Both the position numbers and the translations under genes were made by a program. Below, one piece after another: positions 17,759 through 26,966 of a DNA stretch of 64,000 nucleotides; position 1 is the stretch's first letter, and every line of letters begins with the position of its first letter. Below the pieces are notes generated by a model. That model did not search any database. It was not told where the DNA came from and saw nothing but the letters and a program-made list of their open reading frames with translations. Source of the DNA: Mucilaginibacter rubeus (GTDB lineage: Bacteria > Bacteroidota > Bacteroidia > Sphingobacteriales > Sphingobacteriaceae); assembly GCF_014643835.1 (NCBI RefSeq), contig NZ_BMKD01000001.1, forward strand, positions 1,054,001-1,118,000, written 5' to 3'.

Positions 17759-18250
17759 TTAAGGCGGCAATGCATTCATGCCGCATAAAAAGGCCAGCGG
17801 GGATAATTCATGGCCATGATATTTAATGGAAAAATGCAGGTGTTCCCCGGTAACCCTGCCCGTAGCTCCGGTGATTCCTATTAGCTGGCCAGCGGTCACC
17901 TTGTCATCGGGTAAAACTGCAATGGCAGATAAGTGTCCGTAAAGGCTTTGCACATCGTCCGGATGGGTAATCAGAATATAATTCCCAATTAATGGATTAT
18001 TGCCAATTTTGCAAACTACACCATTCATAATGCTGAATACGGTATCGTTACGCGCTGCCAGGTCGACGCCTTTGTGGAAATGAAACTCACCAGTTATGGG
18101 GTGAATGCGCCAGCCAAACCCCGAGGTTTGCTTAAGATGTTTCAAAGGGAAAGCAATCTCTAAACGGCCACTATCCGATTGACTGAAAGCCGTTAAGTTG
18201 AACAATAGCAATAAAAAACATGCTGCTAAGGACAATCTTTGATATTTCAT
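17759..18250 (-). CDS. secreted M23 peptidase (LytM type)
   Basis: 163 aa. A signal peptide of about 23 residues ends at AFSQ. The M23 zinc ligands are H and D of FHFHKGVDLAA and the GEHLHF histidines. It opens peptidoglycan, presumably in the periplasm, where Bacteroidetes conjugation clusters often carry such an enzyme to let the mating channel pass. Two nt separate its start from the stop of the 140-aa gene. Confidence 0.88.
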   Translation of the reverse strand: MKYQRLSLAACFLLLLFNLTAFSQSDSGRLEIAFPLKHLKQTSGFGWRIHPITGEFHFHKGVDLAARNDTVFSIMNGVVCKIGNNPLIGNYILITHPDDVQSLYGHLSAIAVLPDDKVTAGQLIGITGATGRVTGEHLHFSIKYHGHELSPLAFLCGMNALPP

Positions 18251-18251
18251 A

Positions 18252-18674
18252 TTACCTACTGTAACCAGGTTTAGATTCTTGTCCGAGGTTCAGCCCACGA
18301 TCAATCCATTCATTTAATGGCATCAAAGCCTTGGACCATAAGACTTCGCTAAATGCTGCAAGATTCAAAGCCTCAGTGATATCTTCATTCCTACCGGATT
18401 GTTGTAGCAGGTAGATATTTAGGAGTTCCAAAAGATCAGCCCTCGGCATCGTTTCAATTCCTTGGCGAAGATTGGTAATCAGATCGGCTGGAGGCCGAAG
18501 AACAAGCAAAGCGTCAGCCCCATACAGCCCGAAAAGGCCATCTTCGAACTTTACATAGATCTCATCATTTTCATGAATGACATTCGTAATGATGCCATTT
18601 TGCCCTTGTTTAATAACAGGGTCAAATGTTAGTTCCGGGTGCACCATGACCGGTGTATCAATGAGTTCGTGCAT
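18252..18674 (-). CDS. unknown 140-aa protein in the tra cluster
   Basis: The N-terminal half is beta-rich (about 20-60, GIITNV..EIYVKFEDGLFGLYG), possibly a small barrel. The C-terminal half is helical. No named family. It lies between the coupling protein and the M23 peptidase in one minus-strand operon. Confidence 0.55.
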   Translation of the reverse strand: MHELIDTPVMVHPELTFDPVIKQGQNGIITNVIHENDEIYVKFEDGLFGLYGADALLVLRPPADLITNLRQGIETMPRADLLELLNIYLLQQSGRNEDITEALNLAAFSEVLWSKALMPLNEWIDRGLNLGQESKPGYSR

Positions 18675-18695
18675 AATCCTATTTTGGTTAATTGA

Positions 18696-20729
18696 TTAAT
18701 GTTTGTGGGCTGGCTTCATGGTGCCTTTTGCTGTTCCTGCGGGTTGCTGTGGCGGAATTTTCCGGAAGGTCATTGTCATGGCTTGCACCTCATTTGTGAT
18801 CCGCAAGTAGTTGCTGCGCAGTATGTCATCCTTTTTGCCCTTAAAATCATAGAATAGCGGTAAGTCCTGGTAGGCTTTTTCCTCCGCTTTTATGGCATCC
18901 AGATCGAGGTTAATGCGGCAATTGATAGCGGAGGTTTCGTATTTTCCGGTATATTTTTCTACCGCATCCGAGGCTAAAAGCCCTACCATTTCCCCGGCTT
19001 TCAAGGAAGCTATTTTACCAGCTGGGATCAGCGGTTCGAGTTTCTCGTTTAAGGATAGCGATGTTTTATTGCGGTCAATACTCAGGCTTTCGCCGGTTTG
19101 TTTAACCTTACCAAACAAGCGTTCCAGCCATTCCAGCGTATCCTTATTTCGAACTGATCCTGACAATACATTGCCCATGACCGAGGTAATGGTTTCGGCG
19201 GTTTCTTTACCATATTGCTGCCTCAGCATAGGCAACTCCTGCATTCCCAAAAGGACAGATACGCGATTACTTCGTGCCTGGCTAACGCATACATCCACCC
19301 GATGGCAATACAAACTTGGGCTTTCGTCGACCACAATCCCGACCGGGATATTACCTTTAGAATTGACTTCGCGCAAGATGCAATTCATCACTACAGAATA
19401 GCAGGCGGAATTGATACTTTGGGTACTTGGGTCGTTGGCCAGCACCAAAATTCCGGGATGGTTAGGGTCGCTTATTTTTAGGTCAAAATCATCACCGGAG
19501 AATACCCAAAAAGTTTCTTTTGTCGCCATACGGCTAATAAAGATCTTCAAAGTGCCGACTTGTCCCTCCAACTGCTCAAAGGCTTTTGCCCGGTAAGCAG
19601 TTACGAATGGCGATAGTAATGAGGCCAGTTCTGGCTCTGAAAAGAGCGTGGTAAACACTTCCTCGTAAGGCAGGTTTAAAAAAGCCAGCACATGAGGTAA
19701 AGTGGAATATTTACCATCCTCATATTTACTAAAGAAGTAAATGCAGGCCGCTAAAAAATTGACAGCGCTTTGCGTAAAAAATTGGTCACTGCCACCGCTC
19801 TTATCGCCTTTTTTTAATGCTTCTACCAGTGCTTCGGCATTTTCGGAGGCATCAGCAAGGGTTTTGAGATACTTCTTGTTAAAAGGGTTAATCCGCCTGC
19901 TCTTCTCCGGGTCATTCAGGTTCACCACATGAAAGGTGTAGCCTATGCATTTCTCGTTTTGTCTAGCAAGCAGGTAATGATAATAAACTATCTTACCCAA
20001 ATCCGGAAACTTCAGGTCGTAAACGCAAAGTGTGAACTCGTTGGCTATCATCTGCCGGATAACAGGCATCACAATCCCAAAGCTTTTCCCGCTTCCCGGC
20101 ACCCCCAACAGCAAAATTCCTCTGTATAAATTCTCTAAAACGAGGTAACCTTGCCTGACTTTATTTTTAAAATAGAACAGGGTCGGAATATTGACGGCGT
20201 TGGTTGCCAGTAGTGGCGTAGTTCGCTGCATGAAAGATTCTTCCTCGACGTTCCATCGGTCTTTGCCAAGCCTGGCGCTGATCATTTTGGAAACGTTATC
20301 CATTGAAGTGTGGATCAGAACAGTTCCCGTAAATGCAAAAGCGATATAGGCGATCTCATACCAGTTTAAGCCATAAAAAACAGGCAAACCTGGATGCCCG
20401 TAAAACCATAGGCCTCCGAAAAACAACAATAAACCTGAACTTAAAGGATAGGCAACCGAATTTTTAGGATTAAAATCCTGCTGCTTTTTGCTAAGTGTGC
20501 CGACGGAAACCAGGCAGATCAGGATTAGGGTAAAAAGCTTGCTGTATAGCGGTTGCTGGTAAATCTTCAGGCGATGCAGCCGGTCAATAAAAAAAGCCAG
20601 GCCTTTGTAGGCATGGCTTTGTAATAATTGGGGGCCGTAGATAAAGCAAAATATTTCGAGTGCTACGGACAAATAAATGGCAGCCTGCAGAAACCTATGC
20701 TGGCTTTGCTGCTCTTTGCTTTCTTCCAT
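18696..20729 (-). CDS. type IV coupling protein (VirD4/TraG family)
   Basis: Couples the relaxosome to the secretion channel and pumps DNA. 677 aa. Three or four N-terminal membrane helices lie within residues 1-150. Walker A GVPGSGKS lies near residue 210, and the VGIVVDESPSLY Walker B near 475. Length and layout fit VirD4-type proteins of Bacteroidetes elements. It stands apart from mobA/mobB, at the downstream end of the tra block behind traN and separated from it by an oppositely oriented gene. Confidence 0.9.
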   Translation of the reverse strand: MEESKEQQSQHRFLQAAIYLSVALEIFCFIYGPQLLQSHAYKGLAFFIDRLHRLKIYQQPLYSKLFTLILICLVSVGTLSKKQQDFNPKNSVAYPLSSGLLLFFGGLWFYGHPGLPVFYGLNWYEIAYIAFAFTGTVLIHTSMDNVSKMISARLGKDRWNVEEESFMQRTTPLLATNAVNIPTLFYFKNKVRQGYLVLENLYRGILLLGVPGSGKSFGIVMPVIRQMIANEFTLCVYDLKFPDLGKIVYYHYLLARQNEKCIGYTFHVVNLNDPEKSRRINPFNKKYLKTLADASENAEALVEALKKGDKSGGSDQFFTQSAVNFLAACIYFFSKYEDGKYSTLPHVLAFLNLPYEEVFTTLFSEPELASLLSPFVTAYRAKAFEQLEGQVGTLKIFISRMATKETFWVFSGDDFDLKISDPNHPGILVLANDPSTQSINSACYSVVMNCILREVNSKGNIPVGIVVDESPSLYCHRVDVCVSQARSNRVSVLLGMQELPMLRQQYGKETAETITSVMGNVLSGSVRNKDTLEWLERLFGKVKQTGESLSIDRNKTSLSLNEKLEPLIPAGKIASLKAGEMVGLLASDAVEKYTGKYETSAINCRINLDLDAIKAEEKAYQDLPLFYDFKGKKDDILRSNYLRITNEVQAMTMTFRKIPPQQPAGTAKGTMKPAHKH

Positions 20730-20783
20730 AAAAGTTTAATGATGCGCCAGAAATTGGCAATTATCCAACCCGGCAGTAATGAC

Positions 20784-20791
20784 TATTTTTG
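20784..20791 (+). promoter_or_regulatory. Bacteroidetes -7 promoter box
   Basis: TATTTTTG, a perfect TAnnTTTG, 36 nt before the ATG at 20828. It gives the Ntn-hydrolase-like gene its own promoter in the divergent gap with the coupling protein gene. A -33 match at the usual spacing is not clear. Confidence 0.45.
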
Positions 20792-20827
20792 TAATGGCAC
20801 GAGGTTGTGCCTTTTAAATCACTCGCG

Positions 20828-21865
20828 ATGACGCTTATTTCTATGGTCAATGGTAACGGCTATCCGGTAATTGTAAGTGACAGAGCAATTTCACTGCCTG
20901 ATAGTAAGCAAAAAGTGATATTGCCAACAACCAATCAGGAAACTTATTCGCCTACACCTGTAGCCGATTTTCGCGTAAAAACAGCAATTATTAAGGACAT
21001 ACTATGTGTAGCGTTTGCTGGTGAAGTCAATTCAATAGAGCAGGTCTATGATTGGATAGTCGATTTTTTCTTACATCGACCAATCAACGTACAGACCTAT
21101 GAAGAAATGCTTAACGAAATACAATATGGCAATGAAATATCAGTCTTATTTGCACTTGGTGGCTCAGAGTTTACCGAAAATCGTTTAATGGTAGCTTACT
21201 CCGGTGAGTGGATTCGTGATCAAAGCAAGGAACAACTGGACATCATCTCTTGTGGGACAGGGGCTGCTCGTTGGACTGAACACTTTGTACATTATGCCCC
21301 ATATTTAGAAGAAACGGGCATTCGTTCTGTAGATTGCAAGCAAAGAGCGTTGTTATCTTGCATTTCCTTTCTTAGTCATGAACAAAAAACAACTGAGTTA
21401 CTACAGGATGGTTGGGGTGGTGGATTTGATGTCGTTTATTACGAAAAAGGCCAATTTCATCGTTATGAAAATCTTTCTTATGCTTTTTATTACTGCAATG
21501 CAGGTACACCAGACCGATTAATATCCTATTCAATTATTCATAACAGTTATCTTCAAGGTAATGCTATCGTTCGTAATCTCGCGGCGGACAATCCTAAAAT
21601 TCATATTATCAAACAATTCCGGGATCAAGAACCACTTGAACAAAAACTATTGACTCTTGATTGTAAAAGTTACGAAGTTGTAAGCTGCATTTTTATCTAC
21701 AAAGACGGTAAGTACCATAGTGACCTTGTTGTCTTCGTTGATGATACTGATCCATCGGCACCTCCAATGCTTTACACAACTATAGTGGGTGACAAATTTG
21801 GCGTCCAATACCGACCGATTTACATTGATAAACTGAAAGAAGCTGTACGGTTATATCTAAATTAA
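20828..21865 (+). CDS. unknown protein, possible Ntn-hydrolase (proteasome-like) fold
   Basis: 345 aa from the ATG at 20828; the frame extends back to a GTG at 20807. The sequence starts MTLISMVNGNGYPVIVSDRAIS, the pattern of proteasome beta or HslV-like proteins, where Thr2 would become the N-terminal nucleophile and the SDR segment would hold the conserved Asp. The rest is divergent. It is the only plus-strand gene inside 18 kb of minus-strand transfer genes, so it was probably inserted later and is cargo. A peptidase or amidohydrolase role is inference. Confidence 0.5.
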   Translation: MTLISMVNGNGYPVIVSDRAISLPDSKQKVILPTTNQETYSPTPVADFRVKTAIIKDILCVAFAGEVNSIEQVYDWIVDFFLHRPINVQTYEEMLNEIQYGNEISVLFALGGSEFTENRLMVAYSGEWIRDQSKEQLDIISCGTGAARWTEHFVHYAPYLEETGIRSVDCKQRALLSCISFLSHEQKTTELLQDGWGGGFDVVYYEKGQFHRYENLSYAFYYCNAGTPDRLISYSIIHNSYLQGNAIVRNLAADNPKIHIIKQFRDQEPLEQKLLTLDCKSYEVVSCIFIYKDGKYHSDLVVFVDDTDPSAPPMLYTTIVGDKFGVQYRPIYIDKLKEAVRLYLN

Positions 21866-21867
21866 AT

Positions 21868-22710
21868 TTACAATGCATCCGCATCAAGGACATCCTTGTA
21901 TTTTATTTTAAGGGTAATCGTCCTGCCGGATATCTGTTTTTCAGTTAGTTCCACGTTCAGAATTTTGCTATCCGGGAACGTGACCTTTTTAAAAACATAA
22001 ATATTATGGTACTCCCTTTTAAAAGATTCCTGCGGGTAAAGTTTCCAATCGGGCTTAATCTCTATAGACTGTACGTTGGTTGCCTTAGTGATCTTTTTAT
22101 CCTCAATCTTAAAGCGCAGTTCGTCGATGTCGTATGGCAGGTTAGTTTTGTTCTGAAAAGCCACATCTAAGAAAACGTGATCGCCTACGGTATAAACATG
22201 GTTAAGTATAGCCGTCAGGCCATATGCTTTAGCTTTTCGGATATCGGATTTTTTACCCCTATGTAAAATATCCATCGCATAGGTTTTCATTTGCGGGGTA
22301 GTCAGCGTTATTCCCGGAAAGTCAAGCGGCCGGCATTGTTCAGGCTGTATCGCAATCGCTGATGGTATTTGCTGGCCGGGCGAATTGGTAAAGACCAAGC
22401 GGTACTGTGCTATAAAGCTTTCGCCTACAATGGTGATCACGCCGAGGCCGGTGCAGTCCTGCTGTAGGTGTCGCAGCGAATCCGGCACCAGCTTAATGCG
22501 CAGCAGATTTTTCACTGGCATGTCGCCCACAATACTATGACTGGAAATGTCTGCATACTGGATGGGTTCAGGCGATAAAAAATGAATGTCTGCCTGGCTG
22601 CTGATCTCAATTTGCGGCAGCGAATCAATATTAGTTCTACCACGGCTTTGGGCAAAAAGAATGTGTGCCGCGCCTAAAAGGGCGGTTAACAACAAGAAAA
22701 CTTTTTTCAT
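21868..22710 (-). CDS. traN: conjugative transposon protein TraN
   Basis: 280 aa with a signal peptide (MKKVFLLLTALLGAAHILFAQ). It matches Bacteroides TraN in size and in the C-terminal beta-rich half (DIDELRFKIEDKK... YNIYVFKKVTFP). TraN is regarded as the VirB9-like component of the outer-membrane core of the mating channel. It follows traM by 14 nt and is the last of the tra run before the inserted plus-strand gene. Confidence 0.85.
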   Translation of the reverse strand: MKKVFLLLTALLGAAHILFAQSRGRTNIDSLPQIEISSQADIHFLSPEPIQYADISSHSIVGDMPVKNLLRIKLVPDSLRHLQQDCTGLGVITIVGESFIAQYRLVFTNSPGQQIPSAIAIQPEQCRPLDFPGITLTTPQMKTYAMDILHRGKKSDIRKAKAYGLTAILNHVYTVGDHVFLDVAFQNKTNLPYDIDELRFKIEDKKITKATNVQSIEIKPDWKLYPQESFKREYHNIYVFKKVTFPDSKILNVELTEKQISGRTITLKIKYKDVLDADAL

Positions 22711-22724
22711 AAATGTTATTGTTT

Positions 22725-23930
22725 TTATTGGTGGTTACGGAGGGTTTCGGGGTCAATCAGGTAAACGAGGGTATTGTATTTCAATTTGGCTTTATTCTGG
22801 CGTATTAGCTTGCTTACGGCGGTGGTGGTCGATTCAAACATGCGCGAAACTACGCTCATCACCATCTGATTATTGTTATCTGCGGATTGCTGTAAGGTCA
22901 GGCCTTGGCTGGCATCGCTGCCGAGATCTTTTGTAAAATCCCGAAATGCGGACGCCGGAACATACAGGCCGGGCAAACCGTCATTATCATAAATGGATAA
23001 TTTGACGGGCAGTAGCTGGTCGCCTTCCATAATGGATTTTATGGTTAGTAATACTCTTTGCCCGGTAAAGCCGGATATTTCTGCATAAAGATAAGTTCCC
23101 TGTTTAACCAGGAAATGACCGGCCATCATATCTTCCAATAGCCGGATGCGCAAACGTGAACCTGCATAACCGGTAATATTTTGATCGACAATGGCGCGGA
23201 TGAGTCCGTCATGCTGTTCCGGCATGATGGTATTAAAAGCAGCGGTTGAATTGCTGGCTTTAGTTACCGGCAGCGTTTTTTCCTGTGGTGTTGCCGCTGC
23301 CAGTTTTTCCACTAAAGCTTTTTTCTGCTGCGCCTTATAGTCCGGGTCATGTGATTTGTCCATGCTATCTATGAGCGCCATTTGCTGGCGGAATAATTGC
23401 ATAGGATCAGCATTCTGCGGGTTGCCGCTATTGATGTTTTGCCTGGGCTGGCTTCGCATTCGGTTAAGTGCCTCTGCCAATGCCTGATCTGATTGGTTAT
23501 GTTTTGCGGGCTTGGTTGGAAGCGCCGATGCATCAGGAAAACCGGAATAATTAGGCGATAACGACCGCGACCTTTTGCCTTTATACTTAGCGGCAACTGC
23601 TTTTTTCAAGGAGTCAAGTTTCCTTTTCTCGGCATCGTTATAGAGATTTGGCGCTGCCGAGGCAGTCGTCGTATCGTCCTGTAACTGGTTGATAGCGGTG
23701 TAGCCATCCGCTTTTTTGTACTGGTCGCGGTAGGCATCCAGTTTGTCGGATAAGGTACTTTTCTTAACCTGGTCGGAAACATCGGCCAGGTTATCCTGTA
23801 GGGTATCCTTTCCTTTGGCAACCGCTTTTGCCTTGCCAAAACTGCTTTTATAAGTATAAAAAAGTAGCAGGAAGAAAGGCAGCAGGATAAGCGGCAGGAC
23901 GTACCTGGGGCTTTTAAAATTTACTTTCAT
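22725..23930 (-). CDS. traM: conjugative transposon protein TraM
   Basis: 401 aa. One N-terminal membrane helix (residues about 10-27), a long charged and Pro/Gln-rich periplasmic linker, and a conserved C-terminal domain (AIVDQNITGYAGSRLRIRLL... GTYLYAEISGFTGQRV) that resembles a VirB10-like channel component. It starts 18 nt after traL. Confidence 0.85.
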   Translation of the reverse strand: MKVNFKSPRYVLPLILLPFFLLLFYTYKSSFGKAKAVAKGKDTLQDNLADVSDQVKKSTLSDKLDAYRDQYKKADGYTAINQLQDDTTTASAAPNLYNDAEKRKLDSLKKAVAAKYKGKRSRSLSPNYSGFPDASALPTKPAKHNQSDQALAEALNRMRSQPRQNINSGNPQNADPMQLFRQQMALIDSMDKSHDPDYKAQQKKALVEKLAAATPQEKTLPVTKASNSTAAFNTIMPEQHDGLIRAIVDQNITGYAGSRLRIRLLEDMMAGHFLVKQGTYLYAEISGFTGQRVLLTIKSIMEGDQLLPVKLSIYDNDGLPGLYVPASAFRDFTKDLGSDASQGLTLQQSADNNNQMVMSVVSRMFESTTTAVSKLIRQNKAKLKYNTLVYLIDPETLRNHQ

Positions 23931-23948
23931 GAGTTAATGATTTAGTTA

Positions 23949-24380
23949 TTAATGGTTGGGCCGGGATTTTTTAAGCAATGCGCGCAGGCTTTCCATCTGT
24001 ATTAGCGCTTGATTCAGGGTCAGGCTGTCGGCATGGGTAAGGGTATCTTTTTTCAACAGCAGATCGACCTGTTGCTGGGTAGCCCATAAAGTTTGCAATG
24101 CGTTTGCGGTGCTGATGATCTGGCCAAACCCGGAAGCTGTATTTTGAACCGATGATCTTACCTGTAGGATAGGCTTTTGCCGCTCCCGCATGACGGTAAA
24201 AGCCAATATGCCTGAAAATAGAATGGCGATAACCATAGCAGTAAAAACCTGGCGGGGATATTTTTCCATTAGCTGGCGGCTTTTTAAACCTGCGCGCTCG
24301 AAATAAATACCAAATTCCTTTTTCAGTTCGCTCCCCAATGTTTTACCGGGGTCACGGTTGGAAGTTATTTTTCTGAACAT
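23949..24380 (-). CDS. traL: TraL-like membrane protein of the mating channel
   Basis: 143 aa from the ATG at 24380; a TTG at 24401 is less likely. A single membrane helix at about residues 45-65 (VFTAMVIAILFSGILAFTVM) separates a basic cytoplasmic head from a helical tail. Position between traK and traM gives the name. It overlaps the traK 3' end by 29 nt. Confidence 0.65.
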   Translation of the reverse strand: MFRKITSNRDPGKTLGSELKKEFGIYFERAGLKSRQLMEKYPRQVFTAMVIAILFSGILAFTVMRERQKPILQVRSSVQNTASGFGQIISTANALQTLWATQQQVDLLLKKDTLTHADSLTLNQALIQMESLRALLKKSRPNH

Positions 24381-24978
24381 TATTGAGGTCTTTGTTTTCA
24401 AGGGTTTTCCATTGGGTAATCAGAACAGCGTTGGGATTATTATCCGAACGCACGTCGAGGTCTTTGAGGTAGCCCTCCGTGACCAGGGAACGAGTCAGGG
24501 TGCTGCTCCTGCGGTCAATCTTCTGTTTACCATAATACCTGAAATATTTGTGCGGCATGTCCAAATAAACCGAGTCCATTGTTATGGTGAGCACGGCGCT
24601 GGAGGATAAAATGGAATTGAAAAATCCTTTTTCCTTAAGGTTATTATATTGTAAGGCACCGCTTTCATCGACGAGATACATCGCCTGTTTCATTTGGTAT
24701 TCGATGTATTTATCATCGGGAGTCAGCGTAAAAAACAGGCTGTGAAACCGGATAATGTCGGAGCGGTATTCGGCTGCACGGTTCATCTGCACATCGGTTT
24801 GCCTGGCCAGTACGGGGGTGCTGTTGGCATCCAGTACATAGACACTTTTACGGGCTATTGCAACCTGTTTATAGGCAAAAAAACTAACTATACCCACCAT
24901 TGCCAGGGCACATAAAAAGCTTCCTGCGGATAAAAAGGTAGCCAGCCTGATCTTTGATTCAATGTTTTTTATAATCAT
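24352..24978 (-). CDS. traK: conjugative transposon protein TraK
   Basis: 208 aa. One N-terminal membrane helix (residues about 12-35), then a periplasmic domain, as in VirB8-like TraK (RIRF-like SLFFTLTPDD segment). It is preceded by a hairpin in the 66-bp gap after traJ. Bacteroides TraK is part of the inner-membrane platform. Confidence 0.85.
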   Translation of the reverse strand: MIIKNIESKIRLATFLSAGSFLCALAMVGIVSFFAYKQVAIARKSVYVLDANSTPVLARQTDVQMNRAAEYRSDIIRFHSLFFTLTPDDKYIEYQMKQAMYLVDESGALQYNNLKEKGFFNSILSSSAVLTITMDSVYLDMPHKYFRYYGKQKIDRRSSTLTRSLVTEGYLKDLDVRSDNNPNAVLITQWKTLENKDLNNVQKNNFQP

Positions 24979-24995
24979 AATGGGCTTGGAAATAA

Positions 24996-25024
24996 AAAAA
25001 GCCGCCTTGTTGGGGCAGCTTTTT
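24996..25024 (-). terminator. hairpin with T tract between traJ and traK
   Basis: On the minus strand an 11-bp stem (AAAAAGCTGCC / GGCGGCTTTTT, one G-T pair) with a 7-nt loop ends in seven T. It is in the direction of tra transcription, so it may attenuate the downstream half (traK to traN). Confidence 0.65.
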
Positions 25025-25044
25025 AATGGTTAATAAAGAGGTTA

Positions 25045-26163
25045 TTAAATCTTGGCGATCATACGGGTAACTGTCGCTCCGAGGCTGGAAGCGCCGCGTC
25101 CCATAGTAGAGGCTGCCGAGGTAATACCTGATGTCGACACTATCCAGGTGGATATGCTTGGTACTGTCAACATAGTTAAGCCGCCTATCAAAAAGGTTAC
25201 TATGACCATTCCAAAGGATAAAATACCATTGGAGGCGAACCAGCCTAACTTCTCCATTGAGTTTCCCGCCGAAGTATCCAGTAACTGCTGGAAACGGGTA
25301 ATTTCAGCCTCCATTGCAAACTGCTGAAATTGAGTGGCGATATAGAGTACGAGGAAAGCTATTCCGCTGTACAGGTTGACTGATATAAACCGGGCGACCC
25401 AGGTGGTAAACGAATCCCGAAAAGCGGGCATAATACTGACTGCGACGGAAAACGGCCCGAGTATAATCAGTATCGTTGAAAATATGATCTGTATAAAGAA
25501 TATGATGTAAACACATATTCGTAATATCCAGATGGCACAAGTTTCCAACAGGGACGTGACCAGTAGCTGAAGTCCGACCTGCAGCCGGTTTCTTAATTCA
25601 ATAATCGGGTTCCATATTTGTGCAAAGCCATCTTTGACGGCGGAGGTGACAGATTCCCATGCTTTCCCGTACCAGGTGGTGGCCTCATTGCTGGCAACTT
25701 CGGTTTGTGCCTGCATACTCATCAGCGAGTCGGCAACCGTTACCATTAATTGCGCCCGTTGCACCCGCAGGTCGTTTAACTGGGTTTCGCTGCCGTTAAA
25801 CAGGGCGTTGGTTTTGCTTTCGATGACGTCCGTTGGAAAGGCCACTACTTTCGTGAAAGTTCCCCACCAAAGTATTACCATGACTAATCCGAAAGGCCGA
25901 AGCAGTGGCATGACTTCCAATTGCTTATCTCCCGACATCATTTCGTATGCCTTTAGTGAAAAAAAGATGATCATAAAAATGGCGGCAAGCGCCTGGGCAT
26001 CGGCAATGAAAGTATCGTATTGTCCCCAAATGCTGGCTTTCATAGCCTGCAAAAAGTGCATGATACCGTCCTCATAAACGCCGTTGCCTTGCAAAAAATT
26101 AAAGGTGTCCTTAAACGAATCAGATACGCTGACCGGCTGGACTTGCAATAACATACCGAGCAT
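25045..26163 (-). CDS. traJ: conjugative transposon protein TraJ
   Basis: 372 aa polytopic inner-membrane protein. Hydrophobic helices cluster at residues about 60-105, 210-300 and 310-345, with the conserved VFxPTDVIES-like segment and the GPFSVAVSIMPAFRDSF loop. This is the VirB6-like channel platform of Bacteroidetes elements. It starts 10 nt after the 262-aa gene's stop. Confidence 0.88.
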   Translation of the reverse strand: MLGMLLQVQPVSVSDSFKDTFNFLQGNGVYEDGIMHFLQAMKASIWGQYDTFIADAQALAAIFMIIFFSLKAYEMMSGDKQLEVMPLLRPFGLVMVILWWGTFTKVVAFPTDVIESKTNALFNGSETQLNDLRVQRAQLMVTVADSLMSMQAQTEVASNEATTWYGKAWESVTSAVKDGFAQIWNPIIELRNRLQVGLQLLVTSLLETCAIWILRICVYIIFFIQIIFSTILIILGPFSVAVSIMPAFRDSFTTWVARFISVNLYSGIAFLVLYIATQFQQFAMEAEITRFQQLLDTSAGNSMEKLGWFASNGILSFGMVIVTFLIGGLTMLTVPSISTWIVSTSGITSAASTMGRGASSLGATVTRMIAKI

Positions 26164-26173
26164 AAATGATGAG

Positions 26174-26962
26174 TTAAAGTTTGTAATTGGCTAATATTTC
26201 ATCCTCGATTTGCTGGTCTGACTTGTAGCCAGCCGGAATGGTGACAGTAGTTGCGGCGGGCGATTTCAGGCTTTTAGCCTTTTCGCTCAACGCGAGGAAG
26301 GTACCAGCTTGCTGCTTTTTCGTCGCCCAGGCCGCATTTAGCCTGCGGTATTCTGCCAGCAAACGATAATAGGTTAAAATACGCGAACCCCGGTCAAGTG
26401 TTGTCGTTCTCGCAGTGTTGAGCCGTTCGGAAAGGCTGTGGGATTGTTCAACGTACCAGTTGTACGTACCACTGCTAACAAGATAACTTTGCACTTTGGA
26501 TGATACGCCGCTTAATAACTGGCTATCCTGCTGGTTAAGCAAATCCTTAAATTCCTTACTGTAATATAAAAGCCACAAAGGATCTGCGGAGGATACCAGT
26601 CCCGAATAATTGACGGCCTCAGATACAGCGGTATTACGCAACGTATCAGCCTGTAATTTATAAGCATTGTCGGTGTTCTGCATGGCGGCGACAAGTGCCA
26701 GCCTTTGAGTCTGCGGGCCGGACGGACCGAGCGGACGGAGATCGGTTTTATGATAGTTCGGGAACCAAGCCCAGGTCAACCAATATAGCGGGTTGAGCCA
26801 AAGAAAACCATGGGTCGGGGTAAAATCATTTTGATTCCATTGCTTAAAAACCATGCGCTCCTGCTGGTAACGGACTGATTGGTCGTTGACATACATTTGG
26901 GCAAAGGTGTATTTGCCCAAGCATAGCAATAGTATTGCTATGATGGCTGTTTTTTTAATCAT
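26174..26962 (-). CDS. secreted tra-cluster protein, 262 aa
   Basis: Signal peptide (about 21 residues ending FAQ), an aromatic-rich NPLYWLTWAWFPNY segment, and a helical, glutamine-rich remainder. Its position between the TraI-like genes and traJ is where Bacteroidetes elements carry a DUF5045-type protein, but I cannot confirm that family. Probably periplasmic. Confidence 0.55.
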   Translation of the reverse strand: MIKKTAIIAILLLCLGKYTFAQMYVNDQSVRYQQERMVFKQWNQNDFTPTHGFLWLNPLYWLTWAWFPNYHKTDLRPLGPSGPQTQRLALVAAMQNTDNAYKLQADTLRNTAVSEAVNYSGLVSSADPLWLLYYSKEFKDLLNQQDSQLLSGVSSKVQSYLVSSGTYNWYVEQSHSLSERLNTARTTTLDRGSRILTYYRLLAEYRRLNAAWATKKQQAGTFLALSEKAKSLKSPAATTVTIPAGYKSDQQIEDEILANYKL

Positions 26963-26966
26963 AAAC

